Shown here one piece after another: positions 12,299-23,500 of a stretch of DNA of 64,000 nucleotides. The translations under genes were made by a program, and so were the position numbers. The DNA lies in assembly GCA_014529385.2 (NCBI GenBank), contig CM043958.1, positions 157,830,793-157,894,792 on the forward strand, in the 5' to 3' direction. The notes beneath the pieces were generated by a model, which searched no databases, was not told the origin of the DNA, and was given only the letters and a program-made list of their open reading frames with translations. The first letter of the stretch is position 1; each line of letters begins with the position of its first letter. This DNA is from Adiantum capillus-veneris. Lineage: Eukaryota; Streptophyta; Polypodiopsida; Polypodiales; Pteridaceae.

Positions 12299-14203
12299 AT
12301 GAGGTTTATTGCTCACCAGCGCCGCAGGTCACTCTTTAGCAGCATGCGTTTTGTCCGGGGAGGTGCAGTACGTGAAGGTTGTGTGGCAAAAAGTCCGACA
12401 CAAAACATGGGTAGCGTGCCTTGTTTCAGTTTCAACAATGATATGGAGCTTCCATTGACTGAAGATAGCAAGCATATGCATGATTTTTTGTACAAGCAGG
12501 TATCGTCCTCTTGTTCTAGATTAATCTCTTTGCAATGCCTCAAGGCCCATAGTGGCAGCATGGGGTGTCATTTCTATTCTGACAGATATTCTCATGCAAG
12601 CTGCTGGAGGCAGTGCAGAGACTTGTGCACAGTGACTTCCCAAGAAACTAGTGATTTGAAGCCTGAGGTGGGTTGTGTGGATGCAAGTCAGGCAGCATGG
12701 GATACCCTCACTTCACAAATGAAAGATCTTAAGGATGGCTTGGCCAAAGGAAAGGTTTTAAAATCCCTAAAAGGGTTGGTGGATCAGCTAGAGCCATTTG
12801 CAGAGGCAATTGATCTCAGGCTTGGTTTAGCACGGCTTCGCTTAGCCCAGTCATTAGCAGCTGCAGGGGAGGAGCCTGGCATGTACCTTGGATATGCACA
12901 AAGAGCTTTGAAGTGTCTTGAAGCTCTTGTTAAAGGGTCGTGGGAACATGGGTTGTGTCTCTTTATCCTGGGATCTGCCTATGTTGAATTGGGAAAGTTT
13001 GATAGTGCTGTGCTACAGTTAGACCAGTGTGTTTCGGTGTTGAAACAGATGAAGGGGACGAGTCGCGATGGCCGCTATGATATTTTTGTTGTGAGTGTGC
13101 ATCACATACTAGGTCAGCTAGAGAGCCTTCGTGGACAGTATCATAAATCGCTAATGCATTTTGAGCATGCCATCAGAATAGGGAAGAAGGCATTAAAGGA
13201 GGGGAGTCCTAAACTTCCAACCTTGTACTATAAGGCAGGGACAGCCTGTAGGAATGCGTCAGACCCTAAAGTTGCAATGAGCTTCGCATTGAAAGCTCTT
13301 GAAGGCTACATGACATGCTATGGTCCAAGCTCACTCCAAGTTGGGAGGGTAAGGGCTCTAATGTCAGGAATTCACTGTGACCTTCAGAAGTATGAGGATG
13401 CTCTATTGGAATATAATGAAGCTAAGCCCATCTTGGAGTACTTAAAAGAGACTGAAGAGATGGCAAGGATGAACCTTGACATGGCCAAGTTACTATCATA
13501 TGAGAAGAAGAGTGGTGCCGCATTGCCATTGTTGGAACAGGTTATCAACAGCACCGAAGTATCAAGTCTATATCATTTTACTGCATTGATAAGAGCTGCC
13601 ATGGCCTCTTCTGAATTAAAGCTGGAGGATGCTGCTGACTATTTCAGAAAGGCAGTTGATGCAGTGGACCACCAAGAAATATCTCGTAGCACCGCGCTTT
13701 ACCTGGTGCAGCTTGGCTCAATCGCAGAAAAGAGAAAGGACTTCGAGCATGCTGCAATGCTGTTTCAAAAAGCAATGAAAATGCTAGATGAGTGCTTGGC
13801 TTGCTCTCCACAATCAGTTCTTGTCGAGGACAAGGCAGGACAGCTGCAATTTTTTGACAAAGTAGGACTGCTACAGCTCCGTGACAAGGTGGGGATGCTA
13901 CTACTTCGAGCTGGAAAAGTGAAGAAAGCCATTCCCTATTTTCAGAGCTCCCTCAAGGATGCAGAGAGTGGAAATGGGGTGCAACTTCTAATTGCCCATG
14001 TCAAATTGGGTTCGGCTTATTCACTTCTTAATAAAAAATCCGAGGCGTCAAAGCACTTCAAAGCTTGCAACGAAATGTGTACTGAATGGATTCAGTTGTT
14101 ATTGACATATAAATTCTACAGCTTTGCAATAACAAATCGAAGTATTGACCATTTGGGAGCATTGGAGAACTTGGGTATTTGTATGCTGTGGTTCTTTGTG
14201 TAG
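12299..14203 (+). CDS. TPR protein, kinesin-light-chain-like type
   Basis: Single open frame of 634 codons. The first 35 or so residues are Arg/Ser-rich with hardly any acidic residues (MRFIAHQRRRSLFSSMRF), which fits a mitochondrial (or plastid) targeting peptide. From about residue 190 on the protein is a chain of helical TPR units, for example near residues 233 (FDSAVLQLDQ), 279 (QYHKSLMHFEHA), 363 (KYEDALLEYNEA), 442 (EDAADYFRKA), 479 (KDFEHAAMLFQKA), 538 (KVKKAIPYFQ) and 578 (KKSEASKHFKA). Plant organellar TPR proteins of the kinesin-light-chain-like family have this layout; the partner is unknown. The C-terminus (LGALENLGICMLWFFV) looks abrupt. Family members usually have one more TPR, so either a 3' exon follows an unseen intron, or this is itself a truncated copy. 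Homology with the second copy runs on to 14463. No intron was seen inside the coding region. Confidence 0.8.
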   Translation: MRFIAHQRRRSLFSSMRFVRGGAVREGCVAKSPTQNMGSVPCFSFNNDMELPLTEDSKHMHDFLYKQVSSSCSRLISLQCLKAHSGSMGCHFYSDRYSHASCWRQCRDLCTVTSQETSDLKPEVGCVDASQAAWDTLTSQMKDLKDGLAKGKVLKSLKGLVDQLEPFAEAIDLRLGLARLRLAQSLAAAGEEPGMYLGYAQRALKCLEALVKGSWEHGLCLFILGSAYVELGKFDSAVLQLDQCVSVLKQMKGTSRDGRYDIFVVSVHHILGQLESLRGQYHKSLMHFEHAIRIGKKALKEGSPKLPTLYYKAGTACRNASDPKVAMSFALKALEGYMTCYGPSSLQVGRVRALMSGIHCDLQKYEDALLEYNEAKPILEYLKETEEMARMNLDMAKLLSYEKKSGAALPLLEQVINSTEVSSLYHFTALIRAAMASSELKLEDAADYFRKAVDAVDHQEISRSTALYLVQLGSIAEKRKDFEHAAMLFQKAMKMLDECLACSPQSVLVEDKAGQLQFFDKVGLLQLRDKVGMLLLRAGKVKKAIPYFQSSLKDAESGNGVQLLIAHVKLGSAYSLLNKKSEASKHFKACNEMCTEWIQLLLTYKFYSFAITNRSIDHLGALENLGICMLWFFV

Positions 14204-15539
14204 CAGATAATGGGTGGATTTGCGACTTGATGTGATGGGTCTTTAAAAAGTTGATGTCTTTCCGGACTCTCAGAGCCCTCACGTTGAGTCAGAACAAGGT
14301 ATGCCTTTGAGGTTTTGATGTACATTTTTGTCTTTGTGAAGGCATTAAGAATGTCCAAAGCTACTCTTACCCACCAGATGGAAATGTTTGAAACCCCCAT
14401 TGCCTTCTCGTGCATCTATCGAGTGAAATTCACAAGCAAGTCCTTGAGCAAAAGGAAGCAATGTGTATGTATTTGACAAACTTCCTTTGGAGCACTTGAA
14501 GCCTTTTGTGAAACTTTTGTTGTGTGGTACTTGAGTTAATTGTAGAGGTACAGAAACGATGGAGGTATGCGGTGCCAAGTTGTATGAAAGTTCATGTTAC
14601 AAATTTTTTCTCTCGTTGCATCATATCTGTCATGTTCACTCGAAGCCTGTTTTGTCCCCTTGGAGTGAAACAGAGGATCACGCCTCTAGAAAGAACCAGT
14701 TCAGGTGTGGATAGGCTGCTTTTATTTCACATACAAAGAGGTGTGCAACAGTGAGGTGGTGATGAAGGTGCATTGAGGACCTGGAAAGGAGAAAAAACTC
14801 GCAAGTGGCAGTAAGCGCCAAGCTTGACGATAAGCTGTCATGCAAAAGGCCTTGTTGTCTTCTGCGATTGCAATGCTGCTGCTCCTCCCAGGGTAGGAGT
14901 GGCCCATGGGCTTGCAACCGGTGCCCAATAAGCTTGCAACAAATTTCGTAGAATTGCCAATGGGAACATGAAATGTTGGGGACTTATTGCCAACCGCAGA
15001 CCCATGTAAACTGTCTCCAAAAGATGTCTAAACAAAGATAAAAGAACTATCTAAGGTGTCAAGAAAACGTTTTTTTATCTAGGCAAGTCGTTTCTGAAAA
15101 GAAGCAAGTGAAAGCACTCCCTTTTTGGACTACATGAGTAGTCCTTAGTTAAGGGTTAGATTTTTGGTGCACCTTTGGACCGTTGGATAAAGCTTGCAGA
15201 TTAGTGCCACATGGCAAGCATATAAACTTTTTTTCAATTATTTCTTTTAGGCTCTTGTGAGAGGGTGTTGACATTTGTGTATCTTTCTCTTTAAAGAGGG
15301 GCATTGAGTATTGTGTCAAACATTACTTTGTAATATGTATGCTTTTGGAATTTATTGTAATCTAAATAGTTCATTGTTACAGCTTTTTTCCAAAAAACAT
15401 AATATTTTATTGTGGTACTACATGTTTAAAAATACCAGCGTCACAAAGAAGATTCTTATTATGAAATTCTTCTCAATAGCCTTATGTAGGCCATAGTGAA
15501 TTTTAACCTTATTGCTTTTACATGTGCACATGAGCCATG

Positions 15540-15540
<1 letters not shown>
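14204..15540. other. 3' flank of TPR gene, no further gene seen
   Basis: Positions 14204-14463 are shared with 17560-17818 downstream of the second TPR copy. They may contain the real 3' UTR or a lost exon/intron. Beyond 14463 no supported gene was found. Confidence 0.45.

Positions 15541-15585
<45 letters not shown>
15541..15585. repeat. (CT)n(CA)n compound microsatellite
   Basis: CT run directly followed by a CA run. Confidence 0.95.
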
Positions 15586-15945
15586 GACATTATCACTAGC
15601 ATAATTTCAGTTTCACACTCAAGGGTGCGCGTGCGCACACACATTTCAGGATTTGCTCTGAAATGCATTTTGTTTGTTGGCACTCCCTTTTGATAGAAAG
15701 GGAGGGTGTATGCGGAGAGAGTTTAAATCCCTATATAGTGGAGTACCCTTTAAACTTTTAAAGCTTCGTTTCGGTTTTCTCCCTCTTTAATCTGTACTAG
15801 TACGGCCGGCGGCCTTCGCCTTCGGCGGCCTCTCTCTCTTTCTCTCTCCCTCTTCATCGCGTGCACAGGGGCTTCTTTCAGTTTTGGAGTTTAGCCTTCA
15901 TGTCGCAGATTTCGGCACGTGTAAAGGGCTCTCCCTTCAGTTTAG

Positions 15946-15984
<39 letters not shown>

Positions 15985-16225
15985 AGGGGTGACAGGCAGT
16001 GCCAGTGTTTGTAGACCATCTCCACGTCTTGTTATTTGGTTGGCCTAAGGCCTATTTTTCAACTGGGCCCGCAGCCTCGTCCATGGAGCCCAGTCCTCTG
16101 ACATCAGATTAGTGGCATCATCGTACGGTCAATCGGTGCTGCTCTGCCTCACTTTTCAAATTTGAGCCGCTCTGCTTTTCAGAGCCAATTGCGTTTCTAA
16201 AGCACGCCACTGGCTGCCAGTCTCT
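15586..16225. other. Pyrimidine- and GC-mixed flank upstream of TPR copy 2
   Basis: Contains a second CT run at about 15949-15980 and a GC-rich block near 15803-15830. It has no counterpart upstream of the intact gene at 12207, so it lies outside the duplicated unit. No gene seen. Confidence 0.5.
15949..15980. repeat. (CT)n microsatellite
   Basis: Uninterrupted CT run of about 16 units. Confidence 0.93.
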
Positions 16226-17818
16226 GCAGTCCAACCTTGTTACCCTGGAAAAGCTTGTGAGACCAAGGCACTCTTAAAGCACACAGCTTTGTAGTCTCCA
16301 AGTCTCTTGCACGTATGCGATGAGGTTTATTGCTCATCAGTGCTGCAGGTTACTCTATGGCAGCATGCCCTGTTTTGTCCGAGGAGGTGCTGTACGCAAA
16401 GGTTGTGTGGCAAAAAATCCGACACAAAACATGGGTCGCGTGCCTTGTTTCAGTTTCAACAATGATATGGAGCTACCATTGACAGAAGATAGCAAGCATA
16501 TTCATGATTTTTTGTACAAGCAGGCATCGTCCTCTTGTTCTAGATCAGTCTCTTTGCTGCCTCAATGCACATAGTGGCAGCATGGGGTGTGCTTTCTATC
16601 CGGACAGATATTCTCATGCAAGCTGCTGGAGGCAGTGCAGAGACTTGCTTACAGTGACTTCCCAAGAAACTAGTGATTTGAAACCTGAGGTGGGTTGTGT
16701 GGCTGCAAATAAGGCAGCATGGGATACCCTCACCTCACAGATCGCAAGGATGGCTTGGCCAAAGGAAAGGCTTTAAAATCCCTTAAAAGGGTTGGTGGAT
16801 CAGCTAGAGCCATTTGCAGAAGCAACTGATCTCAGGCTTGGTTTAGCATGCCTTCACGTAGCCCATTCATTAGCAGCTGCAGGGGAGGTGCCTTATAGTA
16901 CGAGGTTGGAAGTTTAGGACTCCCCTTCCTTAATGCCCTCTTCCCTATTCTGATGGCATGCTTAAAATGCATTAGCGATTTATGATACTGTTCACGAAGG
17001 TCTCTAGCTGACCTAGTATGTGATGCACACTCAGGACAAAATTATCGTAGCGGCCATCGCTACTGTCCCCTATGGTCCAAATTTACTTCAAGTTGGGCCT
17101 AGGAATTCACTGTGACCTTTAGAAGTATCAGGATGCTTTAATGGACTATAATGAAGCTAAGCCCATCTTGGAGTACTTAACCAAAGTATCAAGTCTTTAT
17201 CATTTTACTGCATTGATAAGAGCTGCCATGGCATCTTCTGAATGAAAGCTGGAGGATACTGCTGACTATTTCAGAAAGGCAGTTGATGCAGTGGACCACC
17301 AAGAAACATCTCGTAGCACTGCGTTTTACCTGGTGCAGCTTGGCTCTATCGCAGAAAAGAGAAAGGAGTTCAAGCATGCTGCAATGCTGTTTCAAAAATT
17401 AATGAAAACGCTAGATGAGTGCTTGGCTTGCTCTTCATAATCAGTTCTTGTCGAGGCTGAGGCAGGATAACTGCAGCTTTGCAATAACAAATCGAAGGAC
17501 TGACCATATGGGAGAATTGGAGAACTTGGGTACTTGTATGCTGTGGTTCTTTGTATAGCAGATAATGGGTGGATTTGAGACTTGATGCGATGCGCTTTTA
17601 AAAAAGTTGGTGTCTTTCCGAACTCTCAGAGCCCTTACATTGAGTTGGAACAAGGTATGCCTTTTGAGGTTTTGATGTACATTACTGTCTTTGTGGAGGC
17701 ATTAAGAATGTACAAAGCTACTGTTACCCACCAGACGGAAATGTTTGAAACCCCCTTGCCTTCTTGTGCTTCTATCGAGTGAATTTTACAAGCAAGTCCT
17801 TGAGCAAAAGGAAGCAAT
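16226..17818 (+). pseudogene. TPR gene copy 2, rearranged
   Basis: Matches the intact TPR gene with both flanks (parent 12207-14463) but is shorter and broken. The start MRFIAHQ is kept and the frame opens for 84 codons before a frameshift. Relative to the parent I see: loss of about 12875-13053; a segment matching parent 13054-13236 but inverted (here 16890-17070); loss of 13237-13317; loss of about 13441-13555 (junction near 17180); and loss of about 13856-14115 (junction near 17470). Stops such as the TAA at the end of the 16504-16776 stretch also break it. The 3' flank is retained up to GAGCAAAAGGAAGCAAT at 17818. Not functional. Confidence 0.9.
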
Positions 17819-18778
17819 TTGAATGATGATGATGCATGAAGAATGATGAATGATGAAACAAGATTCTAGTACATCAAGATTCCCATATGAATGACATGAT
17901 TGGATATTGTGGTGAGCGTATCAAGAGTTCCTACAAGATGAGATGGCTACACAAAGATCTAGGTGTATCAAGACTTTTGGCCGGATGAGATGACTAAATG
18001 ATTGAAATTGTGTTCAATATGAACTAAGTGTGTGATGTGTGAACTGCATGTTCAATGAATAAAGAACTTTGAAATGGAAATTCTCGAAGATGAATCTGAT
18101 TTATGTATGAATTTAATGTTTTAAGAAAGATCCTGTTATTTGTGAACAAATAACAAGTGAAATCGAGAATGAGATGATAACAAATTGGGAGCAATAACAG
18201 CTCCAGAATGAACCCGATCTTGAATCGAGACGAGAAACACGAGTTTTGAATGATGATGATGATGAATGATTGAATGAAACCATCGTGAGCGTATCAAGTG
18301 TTCCCAAGGGATGAGATTGTTACACAACAAAAAGATGACTAGAACTGAATGATTGAAACACTCTGTTCAATACGAACTTAGTTTTTGATTGATGAACTGG
18401 AATTCCCAAAAATAATTACTCAAACATGTCATTGTGTTTGAGTACATGATTGAAAGATGGAATAATTGATGTAATGACTGGAACATTTCAGTCTTGCGTA
18501 ATCTATGGACATGATCGTAATAAGGATTAGTTAATCCGACATCACTGAGGTTCGATGTAGATCTAGATGCGATTGCTAAATACGTTGTCAGGAATCATGG
18601 TCCCAGATCAAAATGGATTCTATGCGATATGATCTGAATGTGATGTGATTGTCGTCTTTGTACAAGTGTTAGATTTGTGTTGTTTAGTGCGTCGGTATTT
18701 AGAGTCAATGTCTATTAAACTGGTTTATGGCTTATGTCTAATTTTACATGCGTAATCGAGGGCGATTACAGAGGGGGA
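17819..18778. repeat. Diverged direct repeat, possible LTR or satellite piece
   Basis: Two related segments beginning GTGAGCGTATCAAG occur near 17912 and 18286, about 374 bp apart. Both continue through a GATGAGAT block to a TTCAATA(T/C)GAACT block. ATGATG and GAATGATTGA motifs are frequent. No gene. The segment may be a decayed tandem array or an internal repeat of an old LTR. Confidence 0.5.
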
Positions 18779-19247
18779 TGTCACAAATTGATGACGTGGC
18801 ATGATCTCCCTGGCAGGGAGCAGGTGACGTGGACAGCAGTATGGAATTTTGACGTGGCATATGTACAAAACTCCACATTTTGTGCTAACATGCCACGTGG
18901 CAGGCTGTACGGATTTTTTCCATTTGCGTTGGTTGCTTTTGGGTTTATTGCTTTTGAGGCATCCCTTGTAAGAATAAATAAGACCCTTGGGGCCTCACTT
19001 TGCAGAACATTTGGACGCAGAGTCTGAGAGCAGAGGTCTCTCGGAATTTGTAACTTTGCTCGAGCACAATCATAAAAATAAATATCGAAAGGGGTGCCAG
19101 ATTTTGGGGCCAATACCTTTGGGCACGAAACTACGTCGGGCCTTGTCTATTCTAATTTTTAAAGTGTGATAAAGTTGTGAAGTATTTTAAGTGATTCTCT
19201 CGTGCGTTGTGCCAGATTTCAGGCTTGGGATGCCCAAGTCTGTAACA
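18779..19247 (+). mobile_element. Possible solo LTR with four ACGT-core sites
   Basis: The block starts TGTCACAAATTG and ends CTGTAACA, the TG..CA form of an LTR. A candidate TATA region (AATAAATAAGA) lies near 18972. Upstream of it are four bZIP-type sites: TGACGTGGC at 18792-18800, TGACGTGG at 18825-18832, TGACGTGGC at 18850-18858 and CCACGTGGCA at 18893-18902. No clean 5-bp target duplication was seen, so the boundaries are uncertain. An ATCGAGGG block occurs on both sides (18755 and 19247). No coding region is linked to it. Confidence 0.4.
18792..18902 (+). promoter_or_regulatory. Cluster of G-box / ABRE / UPRE-like sites
   Basis: Four ACGTGG-core motifs within 111 bp: three TGACGTGG and one CCACGTGG. 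These are known plant bZIP-type sites (G-box/ABRE, and TGACGTGG as in stress-response elements). Their use here is inferred only. Confidence 0.5.
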
Positions 19248-19399
19248 TCGAGGGTGACGATAAACAACCTGCATTGAAAAGCTTATGTTGCACAGTGAGC
19301 CAACACCGACTTTTTTGAGAAAGTGTTAGCAGAGGTTATCATTTATCTCATCTAGCAAATTGAGAAGCAGGAAACGTTTGTCAAAAGCCTCAACATTTT

Positions 19400-19730
19400 C
19401 AACTAGGGTAGAGTTCTAGGCAAAAGACTCCACTCATATATTGCCCATTGTAGGAGTGGATTGCTTTGTTGTATTCAATCTGGTCCCAATGATTTTCTTG
19501 ATCATCTGCACGAGCACAAAACAAGTGAGGATGTGTGGACGTGATGACGTCGTCGCGAACTGCAAGAACATGCCTAGTTAGATTGAGCTTCAGTTGTCCT
19601 GAGCGAACATATTAGATCTTGATGGTTCTGTCATCTGATCCTGTGGTGAATTGGTTGTTTGTAGAGTTGAAAACGATGGGCCTCATGCATCCCAAATGGC
19701 ACTCAATACCCCACAGCTTTTCTGTGGCCA
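19400..19730 (-). pseudogene. PRL1: WD40 gene fragment, PRL1/PLRG1 type
   Basis: The minus strand reads through WD40 repeats in the order known for PRL1 (a spliceosome-associated NineTeen-complex protein). First comes a VLSGHLGCMRPIVF segment (normally GHLGWVRSVAF), then TTGSDDRTIKI, a segment matching SGxLKLTLTGHIxxVR, and EYNKAIHSYNGQYMSGVFCL (normally NKVIRSYHGHLSGVYCL). The Trp after TIKI is replaced by TAA, and one base is missing just before the HLG segment. The fragment begins right after a splice-acceptor-like TTTGCAG (reverse strand, 19731-19737), so it derives from genomic DNA with introns and not from mRNA. The Ty3 element at 19764-31943 sits upstream in that intron. It covers only part of one WD40 domain and is dead. 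Confidence 0.8.
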
Positions 19731-19763
19731 CTGCAAATGAGTAGTGATGGTCTTTAAGAGCTT

Positions 19764-20256
19764 TGGAATTGGAGCTGATCTCTTCAGATAATTGATTCCA
19801 GTGTTAGAATTTACAACTACTGGAAGTCGTCAGTTCGGTTAATCAGATTGAAACGGAGTATAGAAACTGAGATGGAATAGTTACTGAATTGAAATACTCT
19901 ACTCGAATTAGGAACAGACTGAATGACTGGAAAAGTGTTTCAGATTCAGAGTTTACGGATACAAGGTATTACAGACCGAAGCTTAATGGACCACTGTATT
20001 AATGATTACAGAGTAGAGTTACAAGTGAAGAGATTGTCACTCAAGAAGGCTTCGAAGACTAAAACCAAAAGACTAGAAGTAAGAAGTCAAAGAGTGCAAA
20101 CAGCCCAAAGTACAATCAGTCCGATTACAATGTAATGGATCCTATTTATAGCTTCTTGAGGTTACTGTGGTAACCGCCATGGTAATTACTGGCTGGTCCG
20201 TTGTTCGGCTTGCTGGAGATTATTCCCACTTGTTGAGACTATCTCCGTCGTCTACA
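19764..20256 (-). repeat. 3' LTR of the Ty3 element
   Basis: 493 bp, direct repeat of 31459-31943. It is preceded in element orientation by a polypurine tract (20257-20272) and followed by the duplicated AGCTT at 19759-19763. It contains a TATTTATAG-like promoter region near 20150. Confidence 0.93.
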
Positions 20257-20272
20257 TCCTTCTCTCCTTTCT
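20257..20272 (-). other. Polypurine tract
   Basis: Minus-strand AGAAAGGAGAGAAGGA, 16 purines directly against the 3' LTR: the plus-strand DNA primer site expected in an LTR element. Confidence 0.9.
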
Positions 20273-20559
20273 TGAATTTTGTGTAAGACTCCAAAATTTC
20301 TAAAAAAATCCACTGTCTGATCCTTCTGAGGTATTGAGGAACCTCTCTGCCTGCTTGCTGAGTTGGCCGATGTTCCTCATGATTCAGCCTATGTTCCTCA
20401 TGATAGTGTTCTTCTGAAGTGGCTAGCACTCCTAATATTGCTAGCTTTACCATACTCCATGCTTGTTGAGTGCTTGACACCCCTATAGTTGTAATTCCAT
20501 GGGTGTCCAGCCAAAGAAACGCCAACACCTTACTGAAAAATCCATCGTCTGATTCTGAA

Positions 20560-23500
20560 ATTGGCTGAAAAAATCCACCGTTTGATTCTGAGAACGGCTG
20601 AAAAAATCCACCATCGGATTTTGAGATGGAACTATCCAGTATCCTTCCACTGAACCCGCTTCTTCTTGTCCTTCAGTCGTGTTGGTGTTTCAGAAGTCCC
20701 AGTGCCAGCATTGTTCTTCTGGATAAGTCTGTAAATGGCCTCCTGCTCAAGTTGATCTTGCCTTTCTGTGGTCATTTCTACTTCATAAGGCGTGAGAGGA
20801 TGGTAGGTTTTGGTGTCAGGATCATAGAGCGTGCGTTTGTCTTTTGTTAGACGAGTTTTGACCAATTTGTGACAATGCGAAGCTATATGGATCCATCATT
20901 CTGGGAGAGGCTGATTTGTTTTAATCCTAGCTTCAAAGAGAATCTCAACCATCTCTCTGTACAGTGGTCCAAGGCCTAATTTAGCCGTAACATCCTTTTC
21001 AAGAATTTTAGAGGACTCCACAGTAAGTTGCGCAGTTGGTTTGTGATCTTGGTGAGACCTCTAAGCTGGATTTTCCATTGCCCCATACACAGCTTAATTC
21101 TCTGTATCTCCTCTTTTAATTTCCCAGGATCATTTAATTGAAGAGCATTATTGAGCAGTATTTGCCAAGTTTTTTATTCGACAATAGATCGCTCATACCA
21201 ATCCCAAAGATCATCAGTAATATTGTAGTATGTGAGACGATCTACTGGTTCTGGATGTTGAGGATACAATGCTGGGAAAAACCTAGGCAGCTCAGCTTCT
21301 CCGGCTGGTAAAGCATACAGGAGGACTGGAGAATCGGGTACGACTTCCAGAAAATTAAGGACAACCTGATTCTCCTGCTGCATCATCTTTTTAGTTACTC
21401 TGACCAGCTGAAACAGTCTTAGGAGAGCAGTTGCTTGTGCTCCTATTATCATTTGAGTTGAAGGTCCTTTACTGGTGGTAGCCTGGTCTTCAAGAATAAC
21501 TTGTACCCTCTGATCCAGAACTCTCCTAGCAATTTTCATTTGCAGTAAAACCTCTTTTAATTGACCTTTGACATCCTTCATACATTTATAGGTTGGCTTG
21601 TTCCCCAGCATGAGCTATAATTCAATGGCTAGGGAATGACAGTCTGCAGTAGACTGCCGCTGCCAGTGTGGATTAACTATTTTGTTACCAGAATTTAGTA
21701 CCCATTCAGGCATTCTTTCTAGCAATTGAATTCTGCTAGGATGCTCAGGTAGTTGGCACACCTCTTGGTCATGGAAAGCAGTTGATTTCCAATGTTGGAC
21801 CATTTCTCTGGCGCCAACATACAGTCGTTGAAACCGTTCCAGATCAGACAAAAGATCATCATCCTCCAAATACCTCCTGGTTAAAGGAGCTTGCTGATGT
21901 CTTAATCTCCTGTCAAGTGTGATGAGCTACAATGAATGTTGCTCATCACCTTTTAGGACCTCAGTCACAGCTTTGTCTTTCCCTTTCTCATCCGTACTGT
22001 GCTGTGACTGGTGCATTGGTGAATTCCCAGTGTTGCTGGATTGCTCATCCCCAGCTTGCTGATTACCCGACTACTGACCTTCATACTGGTCTGGCTTGTC
22101 TGTGCTGGACTGATTTCCTCATGTGGCCCCTGCTCCACCAGCACCAGATCCTGAAGGTGGAGATGGAGGAGAGTCATCATCATCATGCTTTTCTTCTGGT
22201 TCATCCTCCTTCTCGTCCTCCCTTTTCCCCTGCCTTATCATCATCCTCATCGAGGCTGTTCTGCTACTCAATATAATCCAAGATAACTTGATTTGCCAAA
22301 GCACTGTTGTATTCAGAGAGTTTATCCCGCAAATCACTCTGCATTGTTTCCATGAGTGCTTTTAGATTATCTATATTGAAAACAGCATTTCCCTCTAGGT
22401 TCAATATCTCAGCCAAATTACTATAGATATATCTCTCAGTTAAAGTGGCTTTCAAGGTAGTGTGATTAGTCAGCAATGAGTTGAAATCAATTCTCTTCAT
22501 TCTCAGCATAGTTTTGAATCTGTCAGCAGCTGTTTCAGCCTCTGTCTTTTCTTCTCGAAGCGTCTGCGTCTCAGAATCCATCTTAGACAACTTGTCTTCT
22601 AAGTGCTGAATGGTCCTAGATTATTGATTTTGAAGGACACTGTGCCGCAAGGGCTGAGCTTCTCTCTCCTGCTCCAACTTTTCAACTTGCTGCTCACTCT
22701 TCCTTAGTTCAGCCTTCAACTTGGTCAATTCATCATTGGACATTGAGGCATCCAATATTTGTCCTATGGGATTCACAATAGTGTTTCAGGATGACAGAAT
22801 AAGTATAGAACATCCATCATTCATTGTGGCTGAGTCACAGGCAACTGGTTCATATATTGTGACAGGAGCCATATATGGTAGTGTAGTGTAATCAGATTTG
22901 TGCAGGAGTAGACGTTGTGAAGGATTGAGGGGCTGGCCTCTACAACACCTCAAACCAACACCAAGAAAAGAGGATGAAGAGTATAGCTCTCTCAAGATAA
23001 TATGGGTTGATCTTCTCTCACAAATTTTGACAGCCTCACTCACACTCAGCCTCGATTAGCTTCGACTAGCTTCCTCCTACACCACTACAACTCCCACTAT
23101 ACTTGGATGCACCAAAGGAAGCAACGGAACCAAGAAAACCAAAGTAAAAAAGTAAAAAAAAACAATGGAAATCTTTGCACTTTTCCTCATAAAACCAAGA
23201 GCTTCACCTCTTTTCAAAGGCCCTTCCATGTGCTAGTAGAGACTCCATAGGCGCTCTCATATATACACATAGCTTGACCAAAACCCATCCAAATCAAGCT
23301 CACTTTGAAAACCCATAAATTTCAGCAAAAAAAAATAATAATCAAAAAAAGTGATTGAAAACTTGGGGAAAACCTTGCCCTTTTGCGTATGTACAAGCAA
23401 GGAATTGCAGCGCATAGTCTACCCTCGACTAGCTGCACCAAAGGGAACCGAACACAACATGGCTGCCATACCTCAAACCAAGATGAAGAGAAGTCAATAT

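Noticed and set aside
12026-12316. 96-codon open stretch on the minus strand upstream of the TPR gene
   Set aside because: It overlaps the shared leader in antisense, has no motif, and is not kept open in the second copy.
15803-15830. GC-rich block as an rDNA fragment
   Set aside because: Too short and without recognisable rRNA sequence.
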